From Telmatospirillum sp. (lineage in GTDB: Bacteria; Pseudomonadota; Alphaproteobacteria; Rhodospirillales; Magnetospirillaceae), in the NCBI GenBank assembly GCA_009712185.1, contig WASQ01000140.1, positions 1 to 34,823 of the forward strand: a DNA stretch of 34,823 nucleotides, read 5' to 3'. Every line of letters begins with the position of its first letter. The stretch's first letter is position 1. The position numbers were made by a program, and so were the translations under genes. Positions 18,028-26,102 of the stretch are shown one piece after another. The notes beneath the pieces are model-generated. The model saw only the letters and a list, made by a program, of their open reading frames with translations, did not search any database and had not been told where the DNA came from.

Positions 18028-19500
18028 TCAGAGCGCGCCGGCCCGGATTTCCCCGGCGATATGGTCGGCCGACAGCCAGCCCGACGTCAGGGCGAAGCCA
18101 TTGGCCGAGCCCGGAACCGTCAATTGATAGCTTTCACCGAACAGGCCGCCGGCGTCGCAGCCGACGCAATAAAGCCCGGGAATGACCGCGCCCTTGGCGT
18201 CGAGCGCCTGCATGCGGTCGTTGATCTTCATGGCGCCCATGCTGATCATGATGCCGGTTTCCATCTTGATCGCGTAGAAGGGGCCGGTTTCGCAGGCCAG
18301 CAGGTCCTGCGGGCGTTTGCGGAACTTCCCGTCGACGCCGGCCCTGGCATAGCCGTTGTATTCCGCGACCTCGGCGGCCAGGACCTCCGGATTGACGCCG
18401 ATCCCGGCGGCCAGGGCCGCGATGGTCTCCGCCTTGACGACATTGGTCCGCTTGGGATCCGCCGCGTCCGCCTCGATCTCCGCCGGCAGATTGACCAGCT
18501 TTTCGTAATTGCGGACATAGATGCCGAGGCCGACCTCATTGCCCTTGGTGACCAGACGGTCGATGGCGCTTTTGTCCAGGATGCACCAGTACAGGGAATC
18601 CGGAAGGCCCGCCATCAGATCGCCGGCGTGGCCGAAATTGAGACCCACGGCCTCGTTGGTGAAACGGCGGCCATCCCGGTCGACCCACAGATAGGGCTGC
18701 ATGCCGGCGTTGTTCACATGGCTGGTGATGGTCTTGTCGCGCATCAAGGGGAACATCAGCAGGGTACCGATATTGGGATTCTCGACCGCGCCGATCTCCT
18801 TCATCATGGTGATGCCGTCGCCGGTGTTCCCGGGGCCGCCGACATTGATGAGGCGTTCACCGATCTTGAACTTGGCATACCGGTCGACCATGCGGGGATT
18901 GGCGGCATAGCCGCCCGTACCGACGATCACCGCCCTGGCGCCCAGCCGGACATCCTGGCCGTCGGCGTCGCGGGCGATCACGCCCCTGATCCGGCCGTCC
19001 TCCCCCTTGAGGATCCGGGTCGCGGCGGTGGACAGGAAAATGTCGACGCCGCGGCGTCGCGCGTCCGCCTCCATCAACTGGATGATCCGGGCCACCTCGC
19101 CTTCCGGCAGATGCCAGGTCACCAGCTCGTCCGGCTGCTCGGGCGCCGTGATGGTCACATCCTCATAGACCGCGCCCAGCTCGTCGCGCATCTTGCAGAT
19201 GGTGGTCGCGGCATTCTCGACAAAGCGGTTGACGATCGCCGGGTCGCACCGCCAGTGCGAATAGTCGATATAGGCGGTGTAGCCCTCCTCCTTGGTGACG
19301 ACAATCCCGCGCTTTTTCTGTTCGTCGGATTCGAACGCCGCATGGCCCTCGGCAAAGGCGGAGCTGCCGCCGGTCTGGGATTCCTTTTCCAGCACGGCAC
19401 AGCTCAATCCGTTCTTCGCGGCCTGCACCGCGGCGGACAGGCCCGAACCGCCGCCGCCGATCACGACGACGTCGTATTGGGAATCGAATTCTTCAGTCAT
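18028..19500 (-). CDS. FAD flavoprotein, FrdA/KstD superfamily, substrate unknown
   Basis: A 490-residue cytoplasmic flavoprotein of the FAD_binding_2 superfamily (fumarate reductase, urocanate reductase, ketosteroid dehydrogenase). The FAD motif is VVVIGGGGSGLSAAV (residues 11-25), with GGSSAFAEGHAAF and ARAVIVGTGGYAANP later, and the C-terminal FAD segment GLYCVGCDAGGLFG. At the position of the fumarate-reductase arginine motif (NRLGGNA) it reads SYQLTVPGSANGF, and the motif with the substrate histidine is ISMGAMKIN, so fumarate is unlikely. It has no heme or FMN-binding domain of its own. Placed between fixB and fixC, it may exchange electrons with the ETF. No export signal is present. Confidence 0.9.
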   Translation of the reverse strand: MTEEFDSQYDVVVIGGGGSGLSAAVQAAKNGLSCAVLEKESQTGGSSAFAEGHAAFESDEQKKRGIVVTKEEGYTAYIDYSHWRCDPAIVNRFVENAATTICKMRDELGAVYEDVTITAPEQPDELVTWHLPEGEVARIIQLMEADARRRGVDIFLSTAATRILKGEDGRIRGVIARDADGQDVRLGARAVIVGTGGYAANPRMVDRYAKFKIGERLINVGGPGNTGDGITMMKEIGAVENPNIGTLLMFPLMRDKTITSHVNNAGMQPYLWVDRDGRRFTNEAVGLNFGHAGDLMAGLPDSLYWCILDKSAIDRLVTKGNEVGLGIYVRNYEKLVNLPAEIEADAADPKRTNVVKAETIAALAAGIGVNPEVLAAEVAEYNGYARAGVDGKFRKRPQDLLACETGPFYAIKMETGIMISMGAMKINDRMQALDAKGAVIPGLYCVGCDAGGLFGESYQLTVPGSANGFALTSGWLSADHIAGEIRAGAL

Positions 19501-19536
19501 CTTGCGTTTTCTCCTGTCATGGGGCCGCTTCGGCCG

Positions 19537-20460
19537 TCAGTTGCAAAGCGCGGTGAGAAGGGCGGGAACCACCTCATAGAGATCTCCGACGATGCCGTAG
19601 TCGGAGGCCTTGAAGATCGGCGCCTCGGGGTCGTTGTTGATGCCGACGACGATCCGGGCGCCCCGGATGCCCTCCAGATGCTGCGGGGCGCCCTGGATCC
19701 CGACTGCGATGTAGAGGCGGGGCGCGATATGCTGGCCCGACCGGCCGACATAGCGGTCCTTCTCGACCCAGCCGAGATCGTCGGCCACCGGCATGCTGCA
19801 GCCGATCTCGCCGCCGACGGCGGACGCCAGGTCCCGGATGATCGACAGATCCTCCTTCTTCCTGAGACCGCGCCCGACCGAGACCACGACCTGGGCCTTG
19901 GTGATGCCGGCATCGGCGCCGGCGGCGGGTTCGGTTTTTTCGATGACGATGTCGGCGACACCTTCAGCGACCAGCGGGGTGACGGCCGCTCCCGCGCCCG
20001 ACCGCTCCGTCGCCGCGGGGATGTCATCTCCGGCGTAGATCGCGACCACCGGTCCGGCCGCTTCCAGGGTCTCGATCACGCGGCCGTCCAGGCCGGACCG
20101 GTCCATCACGATCCTGTCTTCGGCCATCGACAGCGACAGGACGCCGGGGACCAGGGAGGCGGACATCGTCGCCGCCACGCGGCCGGCCAGCACCCGGCTC
20201 TCCGGACTGGCGCCGGCCAGAACCGCCTTCGGGGCATCGCCGGCGATCAGGCCGGCGACAGGTGCGGCGAAGGCTTCCACCCCGCGATCCTGGCCGGCAT
20301 CGATCCATGTCACCTCGTCGGGGCCGGCCAGGGCGGCGGCGTCGGCCAGGGCGCGCGGCCCCACCACGACGGCGGCGACCGTCTTTCCAAGCGCCCTGGC
20401 GGCGGCTGCCAGGGCCGCCACCGGCTTTTCTTCCGTCACGATAATCCAGGTGCGGCTCAC
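19537..20460 (-). CDS. fixB: Electron transfer flavoprotein alpha subunit FixB
   Basis: A 307-residue ETF alpha chain. The C-terminal FAD domain has VVSVGRGLRKKEDL, VGGEIGCSMPVADDLGW, KDRYVGRSGQHIAPRLYIAV and IQGAPQHLEGIRGARIVVG, close to the FixB/CaiE consensus. I chose the GTG at 20460 (VSRTWIIVTEEKP) because GGAGGC lies 7 bases before it; upstream in-frame codons do not look coding. With FixA it forms the soluble carrier that feeds FixCX. There are 43 bp between fixA and this gene and 36 bp to the flavoprotein gene. Confidence 0.95.
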   Translation of the reverse strand: MSRTWIIVTEEKPVAALAAAARALGKTVAAVVVGPRALADAAALAGPDEVTWIDAGQDRGVEAFAAPVAGLIAGDAPKAVLAGASPESRVLAGRVAATMSASLVPGVLSLSMAEDRIVMDRSGLDGRVIETLEAAGPVVAIYAGDDIPAATERSGAGAAVTPLVAEGVADIVIEKTEPAAGADAGITKAQVVVSVGRGLRKKEDLSIIRDLASAVGGEIGCSMPVADDLGWVEKDRYVGRSGQHIAPRLYIAVGIQGAPQHLEGIRGARIVVGINNDPEAPIFKASDYGIVGDLYEVVPALLTALCN

Positions 20461-20503
20461 TTGGTGCCTCCGTTCCCGCTGGTGGTGTGAATGGTCGTCA
20501 TGG

Positions 20504-21232
20504 TCAAAGAACTCCCTCGTCTCGGAGTGCCGCGACAAGCTGCCGCGCCGCGTTGGCCGGATCGCCGTCGAACAGGCGGGCCGCAGCCCCGTCCGGCAGA
20601 CGCGTGCCTTTGGTCGTGACGCCGTCCGGTCCGGCGGCATCGATGTCGGCGAGGGTCTGGCGCGTGATCGGACGTTTGCGGGCGGCCAGCAGCTCCTTCA
20701 TTCCGGGAACCTTTTTCTCGGGGGAGGCTGCGGCGATGGAGATGACGGCCGGGGTTGCCAGGCTGATTGTCTGATCGTTCCTGCCCTGTTTGCGGACCAC
20801 GCGGATGCGCCCGCCGGCGGCCTCGGCGGAGGTGGCATGGGCGACGGCCGGCCAGCCCAGCAGGCCCGCCAACGCCACGGGAACGCCGGAATACTCCTCC
20901 GAATCGCCGATCACCACGGCGTCGACCCCGCCGATCCGCCGGATCGCGGCGGCGATGATGGCCGCGGTGGCGGCGTTGTCGGCCAGCGGGGCAGCGTCGG
21001 TGACGGCCACGGCCTGCAGGACGCCCCGCGCCAATGCCCAGCTCGCGTCGCCGTCGCCGATGGTGAGGCCGATCAGCTCTCCCTCCGGGGCAATGGCCCG
21101 GGCCGCCTCAAGGGCCGCGAAATCATCCTCTCCGGCAGTCATCCTGGCGTTGCGCCAATCGACCGTGCCGTCCGCCCTGACGGCGGCGTCCTCGGGATTT
21201 CGTGCCCATTTGTAAACGATGACGGTCTTCAT
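20504..21232 (-). CDS. fixA: Electron transfer flavoprotein beta subunit FixA
   Basis: A 242-residue ETF beta chain, first gene of the operon. It begins MKTVIVYKWARNPEDAAVR and has the nucleotide-binding segment region IGDGDASWALARGVLQAVAV and LLGWPAVAHATSAEAAGG; the C-terminus carries KKVPGMKELLAARKRPI, the recognition-loop region of ETF beta. A GGGGCAGAGG site precedes the ATG. FixAB in FixABCX systems can bifurcate electrons between ferredoxin/flavodoxin and quinone; whether this set does so depends on residues that I cannot judge by eye. Confidence 0.95.
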   Translation of the reverse strand: MKTVIVYKWARNPEDAAVRADGTVDWRNARMTAGEDDFAALEAARAIAPEGELIGLTIGDGDASWALARGVLQAVAVTDAAPLADNAATAAIIAAAIRRIGGVDAVVIGDSEEYSGVPVALAGLLGWPAVAHATSAEAAGGRIRVVRKQGRNDQTISLATPAVISIAAASPEKKVPGMKELLAARKRPITRQTLADIDAAGPDGVTTKGTRLPDGAAARLFDGDPANAARQLVAALRDEGVL

Positions 21233-21758
21233 CCTCTGCCCCTACCTCCGTGGCTGCGGTTCAAAATCCCTGAGGGCGGCGGAGACGGTGGTCGACCGCG
21301 ACGGACCTCTTGTGGCCTCCGCAAGATTCGCGAGGCCTGATCGGGCTGTCTTGTCGATGGTTTGCCATCCTTGCGGGCCGCCAGCCCTTTATCCGTACTA
21401 AAATTCCGGATAAATGCTATGAGGAGGCGAGGGTATCGTCATATACTTTTTGTTATAACGATTGATCGGTGGGGATTATTAATATTTCAATTGGGATTGA
21501 TAGTTTCTGTCTATCAATCAATGTTTGTGTTTTTTGTTATTTGTTCTTGGTCGGGAACATCCCGCCGGACCGTGGGTTCGATGGATAACCCATGAAAATA
21601 TTGATAGAATTGCGGAGTCGGTGCAGACTGCCGGGGAGAATAGATGGTGGAATACGAGGTTGGAAATAATCAAAAATAATAATTAACGTAAAAAATATAT
21701 TATTTATGCCGATTTATGTGGTGATGTTAAATAATTATAACTGGTTGCGGAGGAGACG
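21233..21758. other. AT-rich divergent control region (fixA / LysR)
   Basis: A 525-bp gap between two divergent genes. From about 21380 to 21750 it is strikingly AT-rich for this window, with runs such as AATAATTAACG and AAATAATTATAAC. It holds the dyad at 21388-21414. No gene is supported. The composition fits a control region bent or bound by nucleoid proteins, or a small insertion of foreign DNA. Confidence 0.55.
21388..21414. promoter_or_regulatory. Candidate LysR-type operator for fix operon
   Basis: A perfect 8-bp inverted repeat TTTATCCG-N11-CGGATAAA lies 156 bp upstream of fixA and 345 bp upstream of the divergent LysR gene. The spacing fits the extended dyads bound by LysR-type regulators. 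It is much stronger than expected by chance. Confidence 0.55.
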
Positions 21759-22625
21759 ATGGTGGAGTTCCGTCAGCTTCGGTACTTTGTTGCCGTGGCG
21801 CGCCACATGCATTTCAATCGCGCTGCCGCGGAGCTTCACATCGCGCAACCATCCCTCACGCATGCGATCAAACAACTTGAGGAGACCCTGGGGGTCGCCC
21901 TGTTTGAAAGAACGACGCGCAGTGTCAGGCTGACCGCGGCGGGACGCGCCTTCCACCAGGAGGCCCTGCGGACGCTGGAACAGGTGGAGGCAACCTGCCA
22001 GGCGGCCCGCCGTGCGGCGTCCGGCGAGAGGGGGCGGCTCAGCATCGGCTTTGTGACAACGGCGATCATGGGCGATCTGAAACGCATGATCCGGCTGTTC
22101 CACGAACAGTTTCCCGATGTCGATCTGGTCCTGCGCGAGATGCTCATCAACGATCTGGTCGAGGAACTGCACTCGGATTCGCTTGCCCTGATCTGCGCCG
22201 ACGGCGAGGTGACCGACGCCGCCTTCGAAGCGCGGCCCATCCTGTCGCCGTCCTGGGTGCGGGCGGTGCATCGGTCCGACCCCCTGGCATCCCAAAGGTC
22301 CGTGACGCTGTCCCAGGCGATGCGGCAGCCCTTTGTCGTGGCAACCGACCATCCGTCGCACAATCTTCACCGGAAGATGATCGAGGCTTGCCACAGCGCC
22401 CATTTCCAGCCCGACGTCCAGGAATGCGCCGACAGCGTTCCCTGCGCGGTCGCTCTTGTGGAAGCCAAGATGGGGGTGGCGATGGTCTATAACATTCCCG
22501 CCTGCCGTCCGGCGGATGTGGTCTACAAAAAGCTGGCGGGCTGCGACATGGACGTCCGGATGCATCTCTGCTGGCGTCGCGGCGCATTGAGCCCTGCGGC
22601 GGCCAATTTCGTCCGGATCAACTGA
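21759..22625 (+). CDS. LysR-family regulator (CbbR/CatR-like group)
   Basis: A 288-residue LysR-type regulator. The N-terminal HTH reads MVEFRQLRYFVAVARHMHFN, LHIAQPSLTHAIKQLEETL and LFERTTRSVRLTAAGR, and the effector domain spans about residues 90-288. GGAGGAG just before the ATG decides the start. It is divergent from fixA across a 525-bp AT-rich region with a candidate dyad operator, so it is the likely regulator of the fixAB-flavoprotein-fixCX-porin operon. Effector unknown; an aromatic or unsaturated acid would fit the neighbours. Confidence 0.93.
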   Translation: MVEFRQLRYFVAVARHMHFNRAAAELHIAQPSLTHAIKQLEETLGVALFERTTRSVRLTAAGRAFHQEALRTLEQVEATCQAARRAASGERGRLSIGFVTTAIMGDLKRMIRLFHEQFPDVDLVLREMLINDLVEELHSDSLALICADGEVTDAAFEARPILSPSWVRAVHRSDPLASQRSVTLSQAMRQPFVVATDHPSHNLHRKMIEACHSAHFQPDVQECADSVPCAVALVEAKMGVAMVYNIPACRPADVVYKKLAGCDMDVRMHLCWRRGALSPAAANFVRIN

Positions 22626-22711
22626 CTCCTTTTCTGGTCCCCGCGTTCAGCGTCGGCAACCGAGAGTGGGGCGGGCCTCCGCGCCTGTCGTCCGGCGGTG
22701 CCGAAATGGCT

Positions 22712-22753
22712 CCTGTCCCCGCGTCGCGGGGATGACAGGCAGGGACGCCTGTC
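22712..22753 (+). repeat. REP-like overlapping hairpins
   Basis: CCTGTC-CCCGCG pairs with CGCGGG and GACAGG (22712-22739), while the same GACAGGC can pair with GCCTGTC (22734-22753). The two stems exclude each other. A T6 run (22766-22771) follows 12 bases after the second stem. This looks like a dispersed intergenic palindrome or a switchable attenuator. Confidence 0.5.
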
Positions 22754-22832
22754 CCACTGACTCCCTTTTTTCGGGTCCCCGCCTTCGGCGTCCGCCTGTG
22801 TCCATTCCGCCACGCAATACACCCAATCCATG

Positions 22833-22847
22833 ACTGGTCTTACGAAT
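22833..22847. promoter_or_regulatory. Candidate FadR-type (GntR) site 1
   Basis: ACTGGTCTTACGAAT fits TNGT-N3-ACNA and matches the site at 30451-30465 in 13 of 15 bases. Confidence 0.45.
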
Positions 22848-22856
22848 TAGTCGTCC

Positions 22857-22871
22857 CCTGGTGCTACCAAT
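22857..22871. promoter_or_regulatory. Candidate FadR-type (GntR) site 2
   Basis: CCTGGTGCTACCAAT contains the perfect dyad TGGT-N3-ACCA. Its centre is 24 bp from site 1 and about 105 bp before the DsrMJ-like gene. Confidence 0.5.
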
Positions 22872-22968
22872 CGTGGCGGAATTGGGGCAGATAGCCAAAG
22901 TCCGGTCCCCGCCCCCCTTCCGGACGGGCCCGGCGCCTGTTTTCCGCAAATAGGAAAGGCGAAACGCC

Positions 22969-24168
22969 TTGGACGACCTCGATACCCCCGTACAACTGTC
23001 GCATGCGACGATCGCCTATGCGGCGATGTTCTATGCCGCGACAGCCATTCTGCTGATCGGCCTCCTGACCAAGATCTGGAAGTCGGTGCGCCATCCGGCG
23101 CCGCTCAAGCCCGCGGTTTCGCCCTCCGGCGACAGCCCGATCGCCGGTACCATGCGTCTGGCCGGCGAAGTGGTGCTGTTCCGCAGTGCCTTTTTCACGG
23201 ATCGCTGGAACTGGATCTTCGGCACCTGTTTCCATTTCGGATTGCTTCTGGTGCTGCTGCGGCATCTGCGCTATGCGCTGGATCCCTCCTGGACCGGCGG
23301 CATGCTCTGGGATGCCGTGATTCTGGTGCAGCCCTTCGGCTTTTACGGCGGCCTTGCCCTGGTGGGCGGTGTTCTCGGTTTCTCGCTGCGCCGCGTCCTG
23401 TTCCGTGACGTCCGGCGCAATACGGGGCCCGTCGACGCCCTGCTGCTGGTCCTGCTGCTGGCGGTGCCGGTGACGGGGTACGCCAGCGGTCTCGTCCATA
23501 CCGACGTGGTGGCCGTGAAGGATTATTTCACCGGCCTCGTGACCGGGGATATCAAGCCGCTGCCCGGTGATCCGCTGCTTTTGCTTCATCTGTGGCTGGT
23601 GGCGGCCATGATGGTGACCCTGCCCTTCGGCAAGATGCTGCATTTCGCCGACATCTTTGAAACCGTCGGCGAAACCCGGGCCGTTCCGGGCACCCGGTCG
23701 CGCCGGATCAAGCTGGCGGCGGGCGTGGTCCTGGCCCTCGCACTCGCGGCTCCGGCCGTGACCGCCGTGGGGCAGGTGATGACCGACGGCTGGACGCGGC
23801 CCCATCCGGACTATGCGAAGCTGATCAAGGCGCACCGCGGCGACGATCCGACCGTGATGATCCGCAACCATCCGGACTTCCTGATGCATAAGCAGCATGT
23901 CGTGGTCTACAGCGGCCTGCGCAACAGCGACGAATCGATCGAACGCTGCGTCTCCTGCCATGTGAAGAAGGATGCCTCCGGCCAGCCGGTGGATTTCGAA
24001 AGCCCGAAGCATTTCTGTACCGAATGCCATTACAAGGCGGCGGTGACGATGGACTGTTTCGAATGCCATACCTCGAAACCCGCCCCCTCCGGTCAGTCGG
24101 CGCTCGAAACGCAGACCCGTTTCGCCTTCCTCAAGGACCATTTCGCGGAAAGGAGCTCGTTGCGATGA
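22969..24168 (+). CDS. DsrM-DsrJ fusion: membrane cytochrome b with triheme cytochrome c
   Basis: A 399-residue protein whose first part (about residues 10-260) is a multi-span NarI/DsrM-like membrane domain with heme-b-type His-rich helices (for example CFHFGLLLVLLRHLRY and LLLHLWLVAAMM), and whose C-terminal part matches DsrJ, a triheme c protein. Heme motifs are CVSCH (327), CTECH (350) and CFECH (363), and the diagnostic DsrJ ending CHYKAAVTMDCFECHTSKP is present. DsrM and DsrJ are normally separate. The start is a TTG at 22969 behind AGGAAAGG. It overlaps the next gene (ATGA). Role: quinone-linked electron transfer to or from periplasmic carriers; no DsrK is encoded here. Confidence 0.88.
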   Translation: MDDLDTPVQLSHATIAYAAMFYAATAILLIGLLTKIWKSVRHPAPLKPAVSPSGDSPIAGTMRLAGEVVLFRSAFFTDRWNWIFGTCFHFGLLLVLLRHLRYALDPSWTGGMLWDAVILVQPFGFYGGLALVGGVLGFSLRRVLFRDVRRNTGPVDALLLVLLLAVPVTGYASGLVHTDVVAVKDYFTGLVTGDIKPLPGDPLLLLHLWLVAAMMVTLPFGKMLHFADIFETVGETRAVPGTRSRRIKLAAGVVLALALAAPAVTAVGQVMTDGWTRPHPDYAKLIKAHRGDDPTVMIRNHPDFLMHKQHVVVYSGLRNSDESIERCVSCHVKKDASGQPVDFESPKHFCTECHYKAAVTMDCFECHTSKPAPSGQSALETQTRFAFLKDHFAERSSLR

Positions 24169-24890
24169 GCGAGGGCTTTGACATTTCCCGCCGCGGCCTT
24201 CTGGCCGGAGTGGCGGCGTTCACCGCGGCGGCCATCGCCCCCGGTGTCATGCTGTATGCCCAGCCGGCACCGCAGGCGGCCTCCGCCCGGTCCCGCTGGG
24301 GCATCCTGATCGACGTCAATCAGTGTGACGCCAACTGCGACGGATGCGTTTCCGCCTGCGCCAAGGAGTTCGGGCTGACCAGTTTCGACCGGCCGACCAC
24401 CGATCCCCAGTGGATCCGCAAGCTGACGGTGACCGATCCGGACACCGGGAACAGTCATTCCTTTCCGGTGATGTGCCAGCACTGCAAGCATCCGCCCTGT
24501 GTCGATGTCTGTCCCACCGGCGCCTCCTTCATCCGCGCCGACGGCATCGTGCTGGTGGACCGCCATCTCTGTATCGGCTGCCGCTATTGCATGATGGCCT
24601 GCCCCTACAAGGCGCGGAACTTCGTCCATGAGAATATCAAGGATCAGAAGTCCTATGCACCGCGTGGCAAGGGCACTGTGGAAAGCTGCACCATGTGCGT
24701 GCACCGGATCGATGACGGCCGCAAGCCGGCCTGCGTCGAGGCCTGCGCATCCGGCGGGCGGGCGGCGATGCTGTTCGGTGATCTCAATGATCCCAACAGC
24801 GAGATCGCCAGGCGCGTCGCCGCCGTCTCCTCGTCCCAGATCCGCGCGGATCTCAGGACGGACCCCGCGATCCGCTATCAGGGACTCTGA
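24165..24890 (+). CDS. DsrO/NrfC-like Tat-exported iron-sulfur protein
   Basis: A 241-residue periplasmic ferredoxin-type protein. The Tat signal has SRRGLLAGVAAF near residue 9. Four cysteine clusters are visible: CDANCDGCVSAC, CQHCKHPPCVDVCP, CIGCRYCMMACP and CTMCVHRIDDGRKPACVEAC, the layout of DsrO, NrfC and HybA, giving up to four 4Fe-4S clusters in line. AAGGAG precedes the ATG, which overlaps the DsrMJ-like stop. It would bind the periplasmic face of the DsrP-like membrane protein encoded next. Confidence 0.93.
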   Translation: MSEGFDISRRGLLAGVAAFTAAAIAPGVMLYAQPAPQAASARSRWGILIDVNQCDANCDGCVSACAKEFGLTSFDRPTTDPQWIRKLTVTDPDTGNSHSFPVMCQHCKHPPCVDVCPTGASFIRADGIVLVDRHLCIGCRYCMMACPYKARNFVHENIKDQKSYAPRGKGTVESCTMCVHRIDDGRKPACVEACASGGRAAMLFGDLNDPNSEIARRVAAVSSSQIRADLRTDPAIRYQGL

Positions 24891-24893
24891 GCC

Positions 24894-26102
24894 ATGAGCA
24901 CCTCCTCGATTTCCCACGGCCATTCCTTCCAGGCGCTGGCCGGTCGCAGTCTCGGATTCTGGGCTCTGCTCGGGTTCTTCCTGCTGTTTGTCGCCATTGG
25001 CGGCCTGTCCTCCCTTTACATGGAGACCAACGGGCACTGGGTCACCGGCATGAACAATCAGGTCCCGTGGGGCCTGCCCCATGCCTGCGCGGTTTTTCTG
25101 CTCGTCGCCTCGACCGGCGCCCTCAATATCGCGTCGCTGGGGTCGGTGTTCAGCAAGGACGACTATCGTCCGCTGGGCCGCCTGTCGGCCCTGTCCGCCA
25201 TGGCGGTGCAGGCGGGCGGCCTGTTCATCCTGTTGCTGGATCTGGGGCGCGCGGACCGGTTGATCGTGGCGATGACGAACTACAACTTCACCTCGATCTT
25301 CTGTCTTAACATCGTTCTCTATAACGGCTTCTTCGCCATCGTCACGACCTACCTCTATATGATGATGGAGCCCCGGCTGGAGCCCTTCTATCGTCCGGTG
25401 GCGTTCAGCGCCTTTGTCTGGCGCCTTGCCGTCACCACCGGCACGGGGTCGATCTTCGGCCTGATGGTGTCGCGCATGGCGTTCCATTCGGCGATCATGG
25501 CGCCGATGTTCATCGCCCTGTCGTTGTCCTTCGGACTGGCGATGTTCCTGGTGATCCTGGCCTTCCTTCAGGTTGGCGCGCGCCGGCCGGCGCCCTCGGC
25601 CCAATTGCAGCACCGGATGCTGGTGTTGCTGGCGGTGTTCGTCGCCGTGTCGCTCTATATGGTGGCCGTCCACCATGTGACCAGCTTCTATTCCGCCGAG
25701 CGGCGCGACTTCGAACGCTACATCCTGGGCGGCGACGGTCTCTATCCGGTGCTGATGTGGGTCGGCTTCGGCCTGGTCGGCAGCGTTCTGCCGCTGCTGA
25801 TCCTGCTGGTGCCGTTCAAGGCGGTGGGAACGCAGGCGCGGCTGTTCGTCTCCTCGATCGGCGTGATCGCGGGCGGGCTCTGCCTGATGTACACGATCAT
25901 CGTCGGCGGCGAATCCTTCCCGATCGACCTGTTCCCCGGCAAGGTCGTGTCCTCGACCTTCTTCGACGGCGTGGTGGGAACCTATACCCCCAGCACGCCG
26001 GAACTGTTCCTCAGCCTGGGCGGCTTCGCCCTGGTCGGCCTGATTCTGGTCGTGGGACTTTGGGTTCTGGAACTGCTGCCCAGCCGGCGCGAGAGCCGTT
26101 GA
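24894..26102 (+). CDS. DsrP/NrfD/HybB-family integral membrane protein
   Basis: A 402-residue protein with about ten membrane segments, in the polysulfide-reductase NrfD family, which exchanges electrons with quinone and may translocate protons. Typical segments include NNQVPWGLPHACAVFLLVAS, NYNFTSIFCLNIVLYNGFF and SRMAFHSAIMAPMFIAL. It starts three bases after the DsrO-like stop. Sequence features (HybB-like length of about 400) match DsrP better than short NrfD. It is the last gene of the three-gene operon, followed by a 20-bp-stem hairpin. Confidence 0.92.
   Translation: MSTSSISHGHSFQALAGRSLGFWALLGFFLLFVAIGGLSSLYMETNGHWVTGMNNQVPWGLPHACAVFLLVASTGALNIASLGSVFSKDDYRPLGRLSALSAMAVQAGGLFILLLDLGRADRLIVAMTNYNFTSIFCLNIVLYNGFFAIVTTYLYMMMEPRLEPFYRPVAFSAFVWRLAVTTGTGSIFGLMVSRMAFHSAIMAPMFIALSLSFGLAMFLVILAFLQVGARRPAPSAQLQHRMLVLLAVFVAVSLYMVAVHHVTSFYSAERRDFERYILGGDGLYPVLMWVGFGLVGSVLPLLILLVPFKAVGTQARLFVSSIGVIAGGLCLMYTIIVGGESFPIDLFPGKVVSSTFFDGVVGTYTPSTPELFLSLGGFALVGLILVVGLWVLELLPSRRESR

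Larger units (their letters stand above)
22626..22968. other. Intergenic region with repeat structures and control sites
   Basis: Between the LysR gene and the DsrMJ-like gene there is no supported gene. It contains two similar segments (CTGACTCC then C/T run, GGGTCCCCG and TTCNGCGTC, at about 22623 and 22757), hairpins at 22712-22753, two palindromic sites at 22833-22847 and 22857-22871, and an inverted repeat GTCCGG-N14-CCGGAC (22900-22925). Confidence 0.6.

Noticed and set aside
18028-19500. Naming the flavoprotein a fumarate reductase or succinate dehydrogenase subunit
   Set aside because: The substrate arginine and histidine motifs are replaced, and no heme, FMN or iron-sulfur partner of such enzymes is present.
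17830-20490. An open frame of 886 codons on the plus strand, antisense to the fix operon
   Set aside because: It runs opposite three genes with clear family motifs; long antisense frames are expected from third-position GC bias, and its translation shows no domain, only Asp/His/Gly-rich repeats of that bias.
24093-25676. A 527-codon minus-strand frame opposite the DsrO-like and DsrP-like genes
   Set aside because: Antisense shadow of well-supported genes, with a His/Gln/Arg-rich composition and no domain.
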